Part shown: piece by piece, positions 21,403-32,942 of the stretch
How the letters are laid out: each line of letters starts with the position of its first letter
How positions within the stretch are numbered: position 1 is the stretch's first letter
Source: Chelydra serpentina
Lineage: Eukaryota; Chordata; Testudines; Chelydridae
Assembly: GCA_037349315.1 (NCBI GenBank)
Contig: JBAIAC010000008.1
Span: 120,278,001-120,342,000, forward strand
Length of the DNA stretch: 64,000 nt
Reading direction: 5' to 3'
The notes under the pieces: model-generated
Databases searched by the model: none
Told to the model about the DNA's origin: nothing
Seen by the model: the letters and a program-made list of their open reading frames with translations, nothing else
Translations under genes and position numbers: made by a program

Positions 21403-23097
21403 ATGCCTCGTACTTGTGTGAACAGTGCAGATAACTTCTGCTATGTTTGTGGTGAAGTGACTTTTGCATCACAAAAGCTCAGTATAACCACTATGGTTAA
21501 GAAAGCCTATCACCTTTATTTTGGCTGCAAAATTGGAGATCAGGACAAGAGGTGGGCCCCACACATATGCTGCAACACTTGTGCAACAAATCTTCGCCAG
21601 TGGTTGAACAGGAAAAGGAAATCTATGCCTTTTGCAGTGCCAATGATTTGGAGAGAGCCAACAGATCATACCAGCAATTGTTACTTCTGCATGGTGCCTC
21701 CAGTTGGGAAAGGTGTGTCAAAGAAGAAAAAGTGGACTGTGCATTATCCAAACATTCCATCAGCTATACGCCCAGTACCCCACGGAGAAGGACTGCCAGT
21801 TCCTGATGCACCAGAATCATTCTCACTTGAGTCAGACGAGGAAGAGGAAGAGGATGAAACTTCTGGTCCTGAACCATCAATGTCACAGGACCCACATTTT
21901 CTCCCATCCTCCTCCTCTGAACCACACCTCATAACACAAGGTGAACTGAATGACCTTGTCAGGGATTTGGAACTACCCAAGAGTAAGGCAGAGCTTTTGG
22001 GCTCCAGACTACAGCAGTGGAATCTCCTGGCAGGTGATGGTAGGGTTTCCATGTTCCGTGACCGTCAAAAGGATCTTGTCCCATTCTTCTTCATGGAAGG
22101 TGATCTTGTAGCCTGCAACAACATTGATGGTGTGATGGCAGCCCTCAACATCATTCACGATCCAGATGAGTGGAGACTGTTCATTGATTCATCGAAGACG
22201 AGTCTTAAAGCTGTTTTACTGCATAATGGCAATGTTTTGCCCTCAATTCCAGTTGGTCATGCAGTCCATATGAAGGAAACTTATGACAACATGAAACAAC
22301 TTTTGAGGTGCATAAACTATGACCAACATCAGTGGCAGCTTTGTGGCGATTTGAAGGTTGTTGCTCTCTTGCTTGGTCTGCAGACTGGATACACAAAGTA
22401 CTGCTGTTTTCTCTGCGAATGGGATAGTCGTGCAAGAGATTCCCACTACATCAAGAAAGATTGGCAACTCCAACAGTCATTGGAGCCTGGGAGGAAAAGT
22501 GTTCAGCATCCACCACTTGTTGAATCAAGGAAGATTTTGTTACCACCCTTACACATCAAGCTGGGTCTGATGAAGAACTTTGTCAAGGCCATTGACAAAA
22601 CACAAGCAGCTTTCAAGTACCTCCGTGGAAAATTTCCAAGGTTAAGTGAAGCTAAGATAAAGGAAGGTGTCTTTGTTGGTCCTGAGATTCGTGAACTTCT
22701 TCGAGATGATGCATTTGACCATGCACTGCGTGGCAAGGAAAAAAAGGCATGGAAAGCCTTCCAGTTAGTGGCAATAAATTTTCTCGGAAACAACAAGGCA
22801 GACAACTACAGGTTGTTGGTGGAAAACCTCCTCAAGGCATACAAAAGCCTTGATTGCAACATGTCACTAAAGATACATTTTTTGCACTCTCATCTAGATT
22901 TTTTTCCACCAAACTGCAGAGCAGTGAGCGACGAGCACGGCGCGCGATTTCACCAAGACATTGCAACAATGGAGAAACACTATCAGGGCAAATGGAGCCC
23001 ATCAATGCTTGCAGACTATTGCTGGACAGTGACAAGAGATGCTCCATTTAATGAATACAAGAGACAAGCCAAGAAGCGCCAAGTAGACACTGAATAG
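21403..23097 (+). CDS. Intact transposase-like protein, 564 aa, uncharacterised family
   Basis: This is one uninterrupted exon with a balanced, protein-like composition. The N-terminus has cysteine pairs C13/C16, C57/C60 and C93/C96 plus H54, so probably zinc binding. An acidic stretch follows at residues 143-152. The C-terminal two thirds has the feel of a DDE-type nuclease core. Candidate acidic residues are D262 in FIDSSK, D316 in CGDLKV and E511 in SDEHGARFHQ, with C335/C338 just after D316. I infer this triad; it is not proven. The segment LLPPLHIKLGLMKNFVKAI (379-397) and HFLHSHLDFFPP (492-503) look strongly conserved. From memory, similar uncharacterised proteins are multicopy in arthropods and some other animals. 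The ATG at 21403 precedes the first cysteine motif and fits the domain start. AATAAA follows at 23140. No stops or frameshifts are present, so this is either a young copy or a gene under selection. Confidence 0.7.
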   Translation: MPRTCVNSADNFCYVCGEVTFASQKLSITTMVKKAYHLYFGCKIGDQDKRWAPHICCNTCATNLRQWLNRKRKSMPFAVPMIWREPTDHTSNCYFCMVPPVGKGVSKKKKWTVHYPNIPSAIRPVPHGEGLPVPDAPESFSLESDEEEEEDETSGPEPSMSQDPHFLPSSSSEPHLITQGELNDLVRDLELPKSKAELLGSRLQQWNLLAGDGRVSMFRDRQKDLVPFFFMEGDLVACNNIDGVMAALNIIHDPDEWRLFIDSSKTSLKAVLLHNGNVLPSIPVGHAVHMKETYDNMKQLLRCINYDQHQWQLCGDLKVVALLLGLQTGYTKYCCFLCEWDSRARDSHYIKKDWQLQQSLEPGRKSVQHPPLVESRKILLPPLHIKLGLMKNFVKAIDKTQAAFKYLRGKFPRLSEAKIKEGVFVGPEIRELLRDDAFDHALRGKEKKAWKAFQLVAINFLGNNKADNYRLLVENLLKAYKSLDCNMSLKIHFLHSHLDFFPPNCRAVSDEHGARFHQDIATMEKHYQGKWSPSMLADYCWTVTRDAPFNEYKRQAKKRQVDTE

Positions 23098-23139
23098 GAC
23101 TAAACTATGTACATCATAGTTTTTTGCCTTTTGTTTCAT

Positions 23140-23145
23140 AATAAA
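23140..23145 (+). terminator. Polyadenylation signal AATAAA of the transposase-like gene
   Basis: AATAAA lies 43 bases after the TAG stop at 23095-23097, a suitable distance for a short 3' UTR. Confidence 0.5.
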
Positions 23146-23399
23146 TGTTATTTATATAACCCCTTTGCTAATTTTTAAAGTGTTACATAAACAGGACAGG
23201 TGAAATAGTATCATGTAAAGCAACCATAAACACATGAAAAGACCTAGGTTTACAATTTATGATTAAAACTCTACTATCTACACAATATACATAGACATAA
23301 AATGTAAAAACTTAAATATCTTAGAAACAGTAACCAATCAGTTGTTTTAATTGTCATATTTAAATTCAGCACATCAAAATACATACTAAATAGCACATT

Positions 23400-24930
23400 T
23401 TATCTCTGAAGCAGACGACTTCTCAAAAATTGTAGACCAGTGTAATCTTTAGCTACAGATTGCAGGATCTGTGGGATCATAAATGTAATGCTGAATTCAG
23501 CTAAATTAAGCCTCATGCTTCAAGATATAAACTGATTGCTACCAGTGACTGGAAGGGAATTCCCTGCCCCACACACACACCATTCCACAACTGACCAGGT
23601 GTTTTCTGGCAGGGGATTTCACCTTCCTCTGAAGTATCTGATATGGCACAGAGCTGGAGGTAAGATCCAGGACCTGATGGAGCCCCGATCTGATCTGTCA
23701 TGGCAAACCCTACATGCCACAAATTTTCATTGGGATAGTTCCTGGCTGGCCCTCGCAGGGGAGCAGTGCCCCATGAATGACACACTATAGGTGGCATTTG
23801 AAGGGAGCCATCCCCACGCATCGTTGCGTCTGATGAGGTGGGTTCTAGCCCACGAATGCTTATGCCCAAATAAATGTGTTAGTCTCTAAGGTGCCACAAG
23901 GACTCCAATGGGCAGAAATAACACATGAAACCAAACAGCAAACTAGTTAAATTGTGAGCACTGAAGGGCCCATCCTGAGGTGCTGAGTGTAGCATATTTG
24001 CACTCTCCACATGAAGGCTACAAGTGCCGGTGAAAGTCTTCAGGGGCCCCCTCAGCAAGAGAAAGGAGTACCTCTCTGTCTCCCCTTCTCAAAGCATCTA
24101 AGGACTAACTATTCTTCAAGGTGATATCCCCAGCCAAGCCAGGCAAAATGTTCAAAGGGAGCTCCCAGGCCAGCTCAGCCTTCCCCTCCTTCAAACTTGC
24201 ATCTAGATTTATGTGGCCTTCTCAGCTTGCAAGTGAAATGGAGTGGTAGAGAAGAGAAAGAGGAAATTGACCCTAAGGCCTGATGTAGAATCCTCCCTAT
24301 GGTGCTGACCCCCTGCCCCACCCCCACCCCCGCTTTTCTAATGTAATGGATCTATGTACAGATCCCACAGTAAAATGACTTGGACTAATCTAAATCAAAG
24401 ATGAGTCCAATAATATATAATATCCTAGGAGGATAAACAAATCCAGCAGTGCCAGTGCAGGTAGCAGCCCCAACTCCATCACTCCACTGGCTCAGCTGGC
24501 CTTAGGTGGATCCTGATTCTGCATCCAAAGCTGCCACCACTTGGAAAGTGTCCCTATATTCCACATCAATGTGTCAAGATTGACTGTCTCAACCTAGAAA
24601 ACGGGGAGTAGAGAACGGGGGCAAAAGACTGACTTTCGATGGGCTGCTAAAGTTCAAGAGCTGCTGTACATTGACAGAGCTGAGTGAAGCTCCTGTACGG
24701 ATACAGCAAAAGCTGTTATAGAACATAGTTGAGGGGCATTGGCAGAGCTGTGTGGGGCCCCAGGGCCAAGTTGAGGTGGGTACTGGAATCCTAATTGAAG
24801 ATTTTCACACTTTGATATGTGTTTTCTTACTAAAAATCAATTCTCCCTTTCAGATGTTTGGATAACTCCAAAGGTCTAAAAGTGGTTGTTTTAAAATGCG
24901 TATTTATGAAATTAACTCTAAGTCACATTT
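23400..24930. other. No gene recognised
   Basis: Apart from the interspersed repeat at 23824-23905, I see only non-coding sequence with a C-rich tract near 24310-24335. Confidence 0.4.
23824..23905 (+). repeat. Interspersed repeat with 'CTTATGC' core
   Basis: 'gatgaggtgggttctagccc', 'acgaatgcttatgcccaaat' and 'gttagtctctaaggtgccac' match the family at 4205, 39964 and 52495. Confidence 0.6.
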
Positions 24931-25079
24931 TCAGGCTAGATGTTTCTTTTTATATTAGACCAAAAACAAAACAAATCAGCAGTGGTGTCTCCATGTCTTG
25001 CTAAAGCTAATGTAAAGTACACTACAGCCACAGATAACCAAAACTCGCCCACCGGAATCCACTCTCAGGTACAACAACT

Positions 25080-25232
25080 GGAGCCCAATTCTCCACTGTG
25101 TTACCCCTTGGGTATTTATTCACACCTGGGCAAAATGGGTGTAAAATGATACCATTCTGATCTCACTATTTTACATCCACTTTATACAAGCATAAATGAC
25201 CACACAAGGTACAAGGCAGTTGAGAATCAGGT
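25080..25232. repeat. Small palindromic repeat
   Basis: 'gcccaattctccactg' near 25084 and 'cagttgagaatcagg' near 25217 are inverted ends. The interior holds 'gggtgtaaaatgat' and 'ttttacatccac' in mirrored arrangement. Confidence 0.4.
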
Positions 25233-25342
25233 CTCTGGTCTGTGACCAATGAAAAAGGTACAAGAGAATTGTAAACAAATGGGAAACATATGTTTAAAAT
25301 CAAGTTTAGATATTTACTCCATGATGTCCCATGCCGTCTGAA

Positions 25343-25388
25343 GGTATGTCTAGCTGGGGGTATAGTTCCCAGCTAGAAGAGACATACC
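25343..25388. repeat. Very short MITE-like palindrome
   Basis: GGTATGTCTAGCTGGG and CCCAGCTAGAAGAGACATACC-type arms are nearly perfect inverted repeats around a few bases ('ggtatagtt'), a solo-end or deleted form of the common MITE. Confidence 0.5.
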
Positions 25389-25397
25389 CATGCTAGC

Positions 25398-25616
25398 CAC
25401 AGTCCCAAATATTGCCCACAGTGACCTGAGTAGCCAAATATTTCTGCTGAGATGCTGACACTTAAATTATCATCATTAGGATTCGGAGTCAACACACTAT
25501 GGAAACACGTCACGCCTCTCCAAGCTATTGCCTCAGTGGCTGACTCAAGAAGACATAAGTTCATGTATGGAAGGGTATTTTCACAACTATAAAAACTATG
25601 AACTTAACTTTTCATT
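25398..25616 (+). repeat. Left arm of a 0.2-kb inverted duplication
   Basis: This arm contains 'cacagtcccaaatattgccc', 'ttaaattatcatcattagga' and 'atggaagggtattttcaca'. All recur in reverse complement at 27177-27390. The whole arm aligns with only scattered mismatches and small gaps. Confidence 0.75.
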
Positions 25617-26054
25617 TTAATGGAAGCTTAAAATCTGCAGAATGTCTGACTTGCTCAATGTGACCATCAAGGCTGATGTATGCAGTTGTACTTCTAGTTT
25701 AATAATTCCTCCCTGCTGATAGGACAGCATGTCATGCTATCATCATTGCTCCCTGGCTGAAATATGAGAAATTATCTTTTTATTCTTAAGTTACTTCTCT
25801 CTGAAGTTAAAATTGAAAGTAACTTCTGCATGCAAGGAAGGAGGGGGGGCCATTTCCAAGCCATTTACCAATGATTGAGGAAAGATGATCAGATAATGGT
25901 GTTTTTTGGGACTGATCCAAAGCCCATTGTAGCCAATGGAAAGGCTCCCATTGACTTCAGCAGGCCTTGGCTGAAGCTTTTTGTGATCGTTTGGCAGGTG
26001 ATAACTAAGTAATGGAAAGTAACTATTGCCCAGTGTTAGTGCCTGTCTGTAGAG

Positions 26055-26393
26055 CTTGTTGGGAAGGAGAATTTTTGCCCCATGGGAAATTTTGACATTT
26101 CAAAATGAATTTCTGATCCCAGAGTTGAAATATCCAAAATGTCATGAACTGAAAAACTCCAGAAAGTTCTGAATCTGAAGTGTCAAGAACAAAAAAGCAT
26201 GGACACTTTTAATCAAAATGAAATTATTCAACTTTTTGAAATGGCATTTTTTATTTTGATTTTCTCAATTGGGGAAAGCCAAAAAATGAAATTGAAATGA
26301 ACATTTCCCCACAGAAAATAGTGATTTTGACAAAACCACATTTTGTGACAAGAAAAGTTTGCCCATAAAAAATGCTGACCAGCCCTGCCCATA
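26055..26393. repeat. AT-rich MITE-like repeat
   Basis: The stretch is dense in 'gaaattttgacatttcaaaa' type inverted motifs and ends 'aaaatgctgaccagccc', the common edge of an AT-rich reptile MITE. Frames on the minus strand here are chance. Confidence 0.45.
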
Positions 26394-26439
26394 TCAAATA
26401 AGATAAGAAGAGGTAACATTTCATACGTGAAGCAGTGAT

Positions 26440-26515
26440 TAATAAGGAGTGACAGCAGACTCCTCTCATGACTTTTGATAGTCTCTTCTGGCCTTAACAT
26501 CTATTTAGCTATGAA
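26440..26515 (+). repeat. CR1 LINE 3' tail
   Basis: 'gatagtctcttctggcctta' followed by 'aacatctatttagctatgaa' is a decayed CR1 3' terminus. Confidence 0.45.
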
Positions 26516-26984
26516 ATGACCTTGGCAGACAGATGACAAATGCCTCTGGGTTCTCAGTTCTTGACCCCCACCCCCCACCCTAGTTAACTGCCCTTGTTTC
26601 ATGTCCAACAGTAATGCAAGTGACTGCCTGAGACTTTGTACAGATGCTGCAACTCCTAAGTCCAGCTATTCTCTCTGTCTCACAGTCAGTCTGATGTAAG
26701 AGAGGAGAAGTAACTTGTTGACCAATCCTGCCCTCAGATAACGGAATAGCAACTAGCTGCTTTATCCCGCCCTTTTTGCAGCAGGAATAGAGGGAAGAGG
26801 TGTCTTGCTGTCTGGTTACCTGTTCCCTCCCCACTGCAAACCCTTGCTCAGGTAACTTGGGGCCATAGATTGTAAGGTTGACCTTACCCTGATGACTCTG
26901 TTCTCTCTGTTACTGTGTGCAATGTTGATGGGAGACATTCTGCAGATTTTAAACTTTCATTAAAATGAACATTAAATTCATAGG

Positions 26985-27135
26985 TTTCAGTGTAGTAGCC
27001 GTGTTAGTCTGTGTCAGCAAAACGAAAATAAGAAAGAAAAACTTGTAGCACCTTAGAGACTAACAAATTTATTTCAGCATAAGCTTTCGTGGGTTAGTAC
27101 CCACTTCATCGGATGCATGGAATGAAACATACAGT
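26985..27135 (-). repeat. Interspersed repeat with 'CGAAAGCTTATGC' core, near full length
   Basis: The reverse complement has 'gatgaagtgggtactaaccc', 'acgaaagcttatgctgaaat', 'gttagtctctaaggtgctac' and the terminal 'cagactaacacggctac'. This is the most complete copy of this family in the window. Confidence 0.65.
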
Positions 27136-27176
27136 AGACAGATATTTATACAGTCAGAGAAACATGAATAATTATT

Positions 27177-27390
27177 AAATTCATAATCTTTATAGTTGTG
27201 AAAATACCCTTCCATACATGAACTAATGTGATAATGTCTTTTTGAGTCAGCCACTGAAACAATAGCTGGGAAAGGTGTGAAGTGTTTCCAAAATGTGTTG
27301 ACTCTGAATCCTAATGATGATAATTTAAGTGTCAACATTTCAGCAGAAATATCTGGCTACTCAGGATTGTGGGCAATATTTGGGACTGTG
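27177..27390 (-). repeat. Right arm of the 0.2-kb inverted duplication
   Basis: It is the reverse complement of 25398-25616 with about 1.56 kb between the arms. It retains 'gataatttaagtgtcaac', 'ggctactcagga' and 'gggcaatatttgggactgtg'. The 89-codon frame across it is not supported as a gene. Confidence 0.75.
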
Positions 27391-27999
27391 GGTGCAATTT
27401 AGTTAGACTATTACATCCTATTCTGTACCTCGCCAACACATCTGACCCCTTCTTATACCTTGTGTTTCATAGCCGTGAGGAGGCGCCCCAGCAGTGAGTG
27501 TAACCCGTGACAAATATTCTTCTACAATTAACTATAAAGGGCACAATCAAGGGGTCTCTTTAGAAAGAGAAAGCAAACCTAAGTGCATCAGTTTATCAGC
27601 TCATCCTGGTACAACTTCATCCTGACATACAAGGAGTCAAACTTACACATTCTCCATGCAGCAAGAAAATAATACTATCCGTATCCTTCAGCTTAACGAA
27701 CTAACCTGAGCTCTCACTTGCGCTTCTGAGACCCTTGGCAATTATTGGCCCAAAGAGAAGAAGAGAGAAACAGTTTCCTTGCAAACACCGACCCATCCAG
27801 CTCCCTCTCCTTCAGAGCAGCAACTGCGAATGATCAGTGACCACTTTTCCTGTGGCATTAGAACTCCTACCCTGCCTAACCTCAAGGAGCAGTCCCTGTA
27901 GGGAAAAGGGAAGGGAATCTTCAAGAGCAGGATTGGATCGGATTTCAGGGACTATAAATCAGCACAAGGTCTAATTCTAAGTGTAATAACTTTGCACTT

Positions 28000-28205
28000 T
28001 TGAGAACTCCAAACCACTTTATCAGCAGTAATTAGCTTCACAACACACCTGTTAAGTAGGAAATAAGAATACACTGTGTTACAGAGAGGTAAGCTGAGGC
28101 AGAGAGTGGTGAAGAGACATTAGGGTAAGGTCACACGGCAAGTGAGCCCAGGAGCAGGACCCTAGAGCTTTGACTTCCAGGTCCCCTGCTCAAATCATAA
28201 TACCA
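28000..28205 (+). repeat. Ancient amniote repeat copy
   Basis: 'caaaccactttatcagcag', 'cttcacaacacacctgttaa', 'gaggcagagagtggtgaaga', 'aaggtcacacggcaagtg', 'aggtcccctgctc' keep the family order. Confidence 0.5.
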
Positions 28206-28209
28206 CGCC

Positions 28210-29530
28210 CCCTGCTTACCCTGAATTAGCCCTTGAGCAGCATTCTCCTGACTTCTCTCACACACAGACCTTCACCATTGCTACGGGGGCTCTGGCAGAA
28301 CACACCGTGCTGCAATAAAGAAGGATCCCACTTGTGAGCCCCTGCACACTAGTTTTGGCCCAGCTGCACCACAGTGTGTCACTTGCTGCTTCTGTTTTTC
28401 TCCCACAAATAAACAGGGAGAGAGTCTAGTAATGGACCTGGTGCAAGCCAGGAGTAACAGGGCCTTTTGCTCTCAAAAGAGAGGGAAGGAAATGGGAGAA
28501 GAGTTACAGCCAACAGGCAAATGGAAAGCAAGGCACTTCATTAACCAAGAGAGAAACGGAGCAGCCTTAGTACAAAAAGACTTCCATCTGGAAAAGTACA
28601 TGGACTTCAGGTTCCCTAATGATCCCCAAACTTGCATAATTGGCAAATAATGCACAACAGTAGGACTCAAGCTCAAGAAATGGAGGGAAGGAAGTTAATG
28701 ACCCAGCCACGCAAGTAGTCTACTACTTATTGCGTACTGGGATCTGTGCATTGTCTCTTCCCCTGGGGCAGCTGCTATACAAACCTGCCAGCAATGGGAA
28801 ATCAAAAAGGCTGAAATTATCCTTTCAGCTGACACCCACATGCCTATTAAAAATAAGTATTTTCCGTGAATGGTCCAAAACACTGCCAACTTACAATCAC
28901 ATTTCTACAGAACACTGTCCCTTCCGAATTTCTCTTCCACTTGAAAAAAAAAAAAGAAGACATAAAATAGGGCTGTTTTTTGTGGGGGAGGGAGGTTGGT
29001 TTTTAAGCCAGGACTTTAGCTGAGCTCCTACTTTGTGACTCAGAGAACAGGAGGACTCTGCATCCTGTTGGAATTCAGTATGCTCACCACCACTTTTACG
29101 GTTGTGGCGCCAGTGATTGTAGCACCTTCCAAAAGCCTGAGTGTCAGATCAAAAGCCTGAAATTAGACAGGTGTTCATGCTGCAGGCTAGCATATTAGAG
29201 GGTGGGGAATGAAGGACATTCTACAGTACCAGAGAGACCATACGTGATTGTGTAGCTGCAGAGTGCAGTGTTATGCTGCATACACAAGGGGTCAGAGATC
29301 AATTTGTGCATGAAAACTTATGTCCCCTCTGCTGAATGCTTAACTGAGCAAACTTTGCGCACTCTGTTTCTACGGAATATTAAAGCTAATTTAACAACGA
29401 GAAACACCATGCCCCTGAGTCGAATGCATCTCTCAAGAATTTTCTTGCATTTTTGTAAGCATGTTTTGATAGTGGGTGGAGTGTCTCCGTTTTCTAACTC
29501 GGACTTTGGAACAGCCTAAGAAGAGTCTGT
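28210..29530. other. No gene recognised
   Basis: I see no transposon end or convincing coding frame here. Frames of 60-97 codons lack recognisable features. Confidence 0.4.
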
Positions 29531-29540
29531 CCTCTTAGGA

Positions 29541-29743
29541 TCTATCCAGTTTTAAAACTGAACCTAGTGAACACTGGGGCAGGATGGAGGTGTAACTCCC
29601 AGCTCATGGAAGTGTACACGTGCTAGCTGTAATTGAGTTAGCTTGCTAAAAATAGCAGCGTGGCTGCAGCAGTGGGACGGACTAGCTGCCTGAGTACATA
29701 CCTAGCACGTCTGACACCTCCACTTGCAGCATAGATGTCCCCT
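29541..29743. repeat. Possible decayed MITE
   Basis: 'tagctgtaattgagttagct', 'aaaaatagcagcgtggc' and 'cagcatagatgtcccctc' resemble the interior and right end of the elements at 4878 and 10818; the left end is decayed. Confidence 0.35.
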
Positions 29744-30122
29744 CAGACAAGACCGTAATGCACAGGTGGTGATTGCTGCTAGTTGTGTGCGTCGCTTTTG
29801 TGGACATATGTCCACAAAGAGCCAGACTGAGGAAACTCACTTATGTAGGACAAACAGAAATCAGATGCCAATAATTTGTGGCCTCTACCATTAGCCTAGG
29901 TTAAAAAAATAAATAAAAGGACACACCATATCAGTCCCTTAAATATTCTGGGAGGGAAGGAGAGGGACTGTGTGTGTATAGCTTCTTTTCCATTCCAGCA
30001 AGCAGCAGCGTTGCTTGGATGATTTGGGTCCTGCCCTGCATGGTGTGGAGTGCCTCCCGAAAAGTGTTCAGCTTCCACTGAGACCAACAGGTGGTAGAAG
30101 ATACTTGACCTCTTGTAGGATA

Positions 30123-30163
30123 TGACTCTTGTGTCATGACTCTTGTGTCATGACTCTTGTGTC
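30123..30163 (+). repeat. Three tandem copies of a 14-bp unit
   Basis: TGACTCTTGTGTCA is repeated at 30123, 30137 and 30151 (last copy lacks the final base). It is a small local tandem expansion. Confidence 0.9.
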
Positions 30164-30854
30164 TACTTGAGCAACTCAGCTAGTAACTTGGCAGAACCAA
30201 ATGCTGCCCATTTGCAGCGCAGTGTTAAGCCGTATGGTTCAAGCTGATAGGTTTGACTTGGCACATTCTATTGCTCACATCACTGATAGGTGTATATCGG
30301 CCTCTTACTATGCTTCCTGGTGCTTAATTAATAGTGTATTTCCATGCAGGCTCCATTTCAACCTATTAATGGAAGACAATCACTCACCAGGAGACTGAGT
30401 TTCTACATTATTGAATTGCTACACTGCTGTATTAGATGTATTTAACAGTCTGGCAAAGGGGGTGTGTACACGTACATACACACACACTCTCGCTTGTGGC
30501 TTTATTTGCCCTTTTGGCAGTTCACCTTTCAGTTTCAGTTGCCTGCCATCTGCATTTAAACAAAGCAAGTGTGAGCAGATAGATGTTTCACTCACATAGA
30601 AGCAAAGCTTTATATACACTGGGTTCTATGAACGCTTACTGGTAAAGTGTGTTTGAGAGAAAACTCTTGGTGGTTTCAGCCTGGCTTAACTAGCCTACAT
30701 GGAAAAATAAATCTCACCAACCCAGCAAACACTATTCCTTCTTTCATGGCCCTGACTATTGGCAACCTGTGCAGTGAAGCCAAGAACTGCATGGGCATAG
30801 CGTTGGAACCACCATTCTAGTTGCGCCCCCTTTCCCCCCCAGGCCAGAGTCAAG

Positions 30855-31030
30855 GCACGCTGATGGGGTAATATGGGAAAGCCTGAACTGACATCTCCTC
30901 TGTAGTACCTGCTCACTGCAGTTATTCAGCAGTGCTAAAATCAAGTACCATGTCAGAACACAGCAATGCTCCATCTAGCCCATTACCATCTCACTGGTAG
31001 CGGCCAGGTTTCCCCAAGGAGGTGTTTAGA
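30855..31030 (-). repeat. CR1 LINE 3' fragment, minus strand
   Basis: 'tcagaacacagcaatgctcc', 'atctagcccattaccatctc' and 'ggtttccccaaggagg' match the reverse complement of a CR1 3' UTR. Confidence 0.55.
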
Positions 31031-32344
31031 ATATAAAATAAATGCAGGGTGTGTGTCTGTGTAACACTACACTGGGGGACATTCCATCCTGAAGCCTGCC
31101 AGTCTCTTATGGTTCTCACCACAGTTGAGCCTAGCAGCCCCGATCCCTATTGTACTAGGCACTGTACGCACATAGCTAAAGAGAGGCCCTGCCCCAAAGA
31201 GGACCTAAGGACCTGAAGCATGAAAGCTCTTGTAATTTTTTTTATCCCGAAGTGTGAAATGGCAAGGAGATCTTCTCCGTAACACAGAAAATCACAACAT
31301 CCTCGGCATAGCACAGCTCTGTGGCTCAACGGGCTTTTTGCAGGCGATACAGGCCAAAAATCCATGGCAGCAAATGTATTGCCATGGTTGAATAAGGGTG
31401 AATTCACACATTGCTGCATCGGGCTGTATTGACAGGTCTCTTAACAGCTAACAGGAGGTGTGTGGTTGAAAACGGCACATGGCACTTGAATTCTTTAAGG
31501 GTCTGATTATTTTTCATGCTCTTCACCAGCCAGATCTGGAGAAAATCTGAAGAGAGACTAAGGTAATTAGAAACAGAACAGATCAAAGCATTTTATGCCA
31601 AAGGAGGTCAGGGTCGAGAAGCAGAGTCAGGAACAGGAAAGCCCCTATGCACTTTCTGAACAGTTGGGATAAGGGTCATCATAAAGGCCCAAACGTTTCA
31701 AAAAAATGTATTTCTCCTCAAACTTACACTGTCAGGTTTCCACTGCTGAGGAAAACAACAACAAATGAGAGCAAGAAATAGATCAAAAGGCCTGGTCCAT
31801 ATTGGTCACCTTCCAAATGACCATTTCTTACAGAATATTTCTCTCTTTTTCAATGATATTTCTAGGGAGTCCATCACTTTAGTATCTGAGCACTATATAA
31901 ACTCATTAAGCTTTGCATAGAGGTGTCCACAGTGGACTCAACAGCTTGCATTTGCCTTCCTAGCTAACTCCTCTTCCCTTCCTTATACATCACTCTCCCT
32001 CTGCCATACCCATTAATTTCTTCATTCCATTGACTCTCAGCCCTTTGGGTCACCTCCTCTTGCTCCTCTTGTCCTCCTCCCTACCCCTCCTGCATAACCT
32101 GCCACAATCCCATTCTCACCTGTGGCTCAGGTTAGGTAAAAAGAAGTTCAGACACCAGATCCCTATTTGGGTCAGTAGCCATCAATGTATGGAGCTGACC
32201 AGCCTACGGGCTCACCATTTGTAACAGTACCTGGAGTTTCAGACTAAATATGGATTTGATTACATGTGGGGAAGGGTGGGTTGTATGGGGGTGCTGTCTG
32301 GGAGGTTGTATGGAGGTTGGGGGGCAACATTATGGGGTTATTTG

Positions 32345-32432
32345 ACAAGGTTGCCTGCCATACCAGGGGCTTGGACTCAGTGATTCAGGAAGAACCTTCC
32401 AGCCCTGTATCCTGTGTTCCTATTACATGACA
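32345..32432 (+). repeat. CR1 LINE 3' tail
   Basis: 'gggcttggactcagtgattc' and 'aaccttccagccctgtatc' then 'ctgtgttcctat' is a CR1 3' end. Confidence 0.5.
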
Positions 32433-32942
32433 GTCCTTGAAATACATGTGTGTTCACCCAACCCCCTGTCAATTTCACCAGCTCACCTGGTGACCAATTG
32501 CCACTTCTTCAGGTGACCGATCTGTTGGGGCTTGCAAAAACCAGGACAGGACACTTGTGTAAAACTGACAGGGGTAAGCTCTGAAAACTTCCCCAGTTTT
32601 CAGGGACACATGATTACCTAATCTCGCTCAAAAGCATGGAGGATGAATCAATTAATTTTTGAGGAGGGTGGGGCAAGAGTCAGTAATATTGCGGGCTTGG
32701 TGACAATGTTTTACTGACCTGTCAAAAATGCCAGGGTTGGCCCTGTTCTGGCTTCTAGATTTTGCATGCACAGCAACCAAAATGGAGCTTTTTCCCCCCC
32801 TGGTTTATAGCAGCCTCCCTTCTGAATGTCCTCACAATCTTTTTTTTAAAGAATATGAATAAAAATTGTACTTCCACGCTAAGCTTTAAACATGCATTGG
32901 AAGCCGAGCCCTGCCCTGGGCAACCCATTGACTTCAGTCTAT

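Larger units (their letters stand above)
20945..23386 (+). mobile_element. Candidate DNA transposon enclosing the 564-codon gene
   Basis: The flanks of the 564-codon gene show a degenerate inverted similarity. On the left, at about 20948-21012, 'cactgagaacgaaaatga', 'cttaaaattgttgattgg' and 'tctagttttcaagac' occur in order. The reverse complement of about 23311-23386 on the right reads 'tgctgaatttaaatatga', 'caattaaaacaactgattgg' and 'ttactgtttctaaga'. This would be consistent with old terminal inverted repeats of about 65-75 bp around a 2.4-kb element. I could not define exact ends or a target duplication, so the boundaries are provisional. Confidence 0.4.

Noticed and set aside
30123..30163. 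Tandem 14-mers as a regulatory array
   Set aside because: Only three copies with no known binding-site match; a local slippage expansion is enough to explain it.
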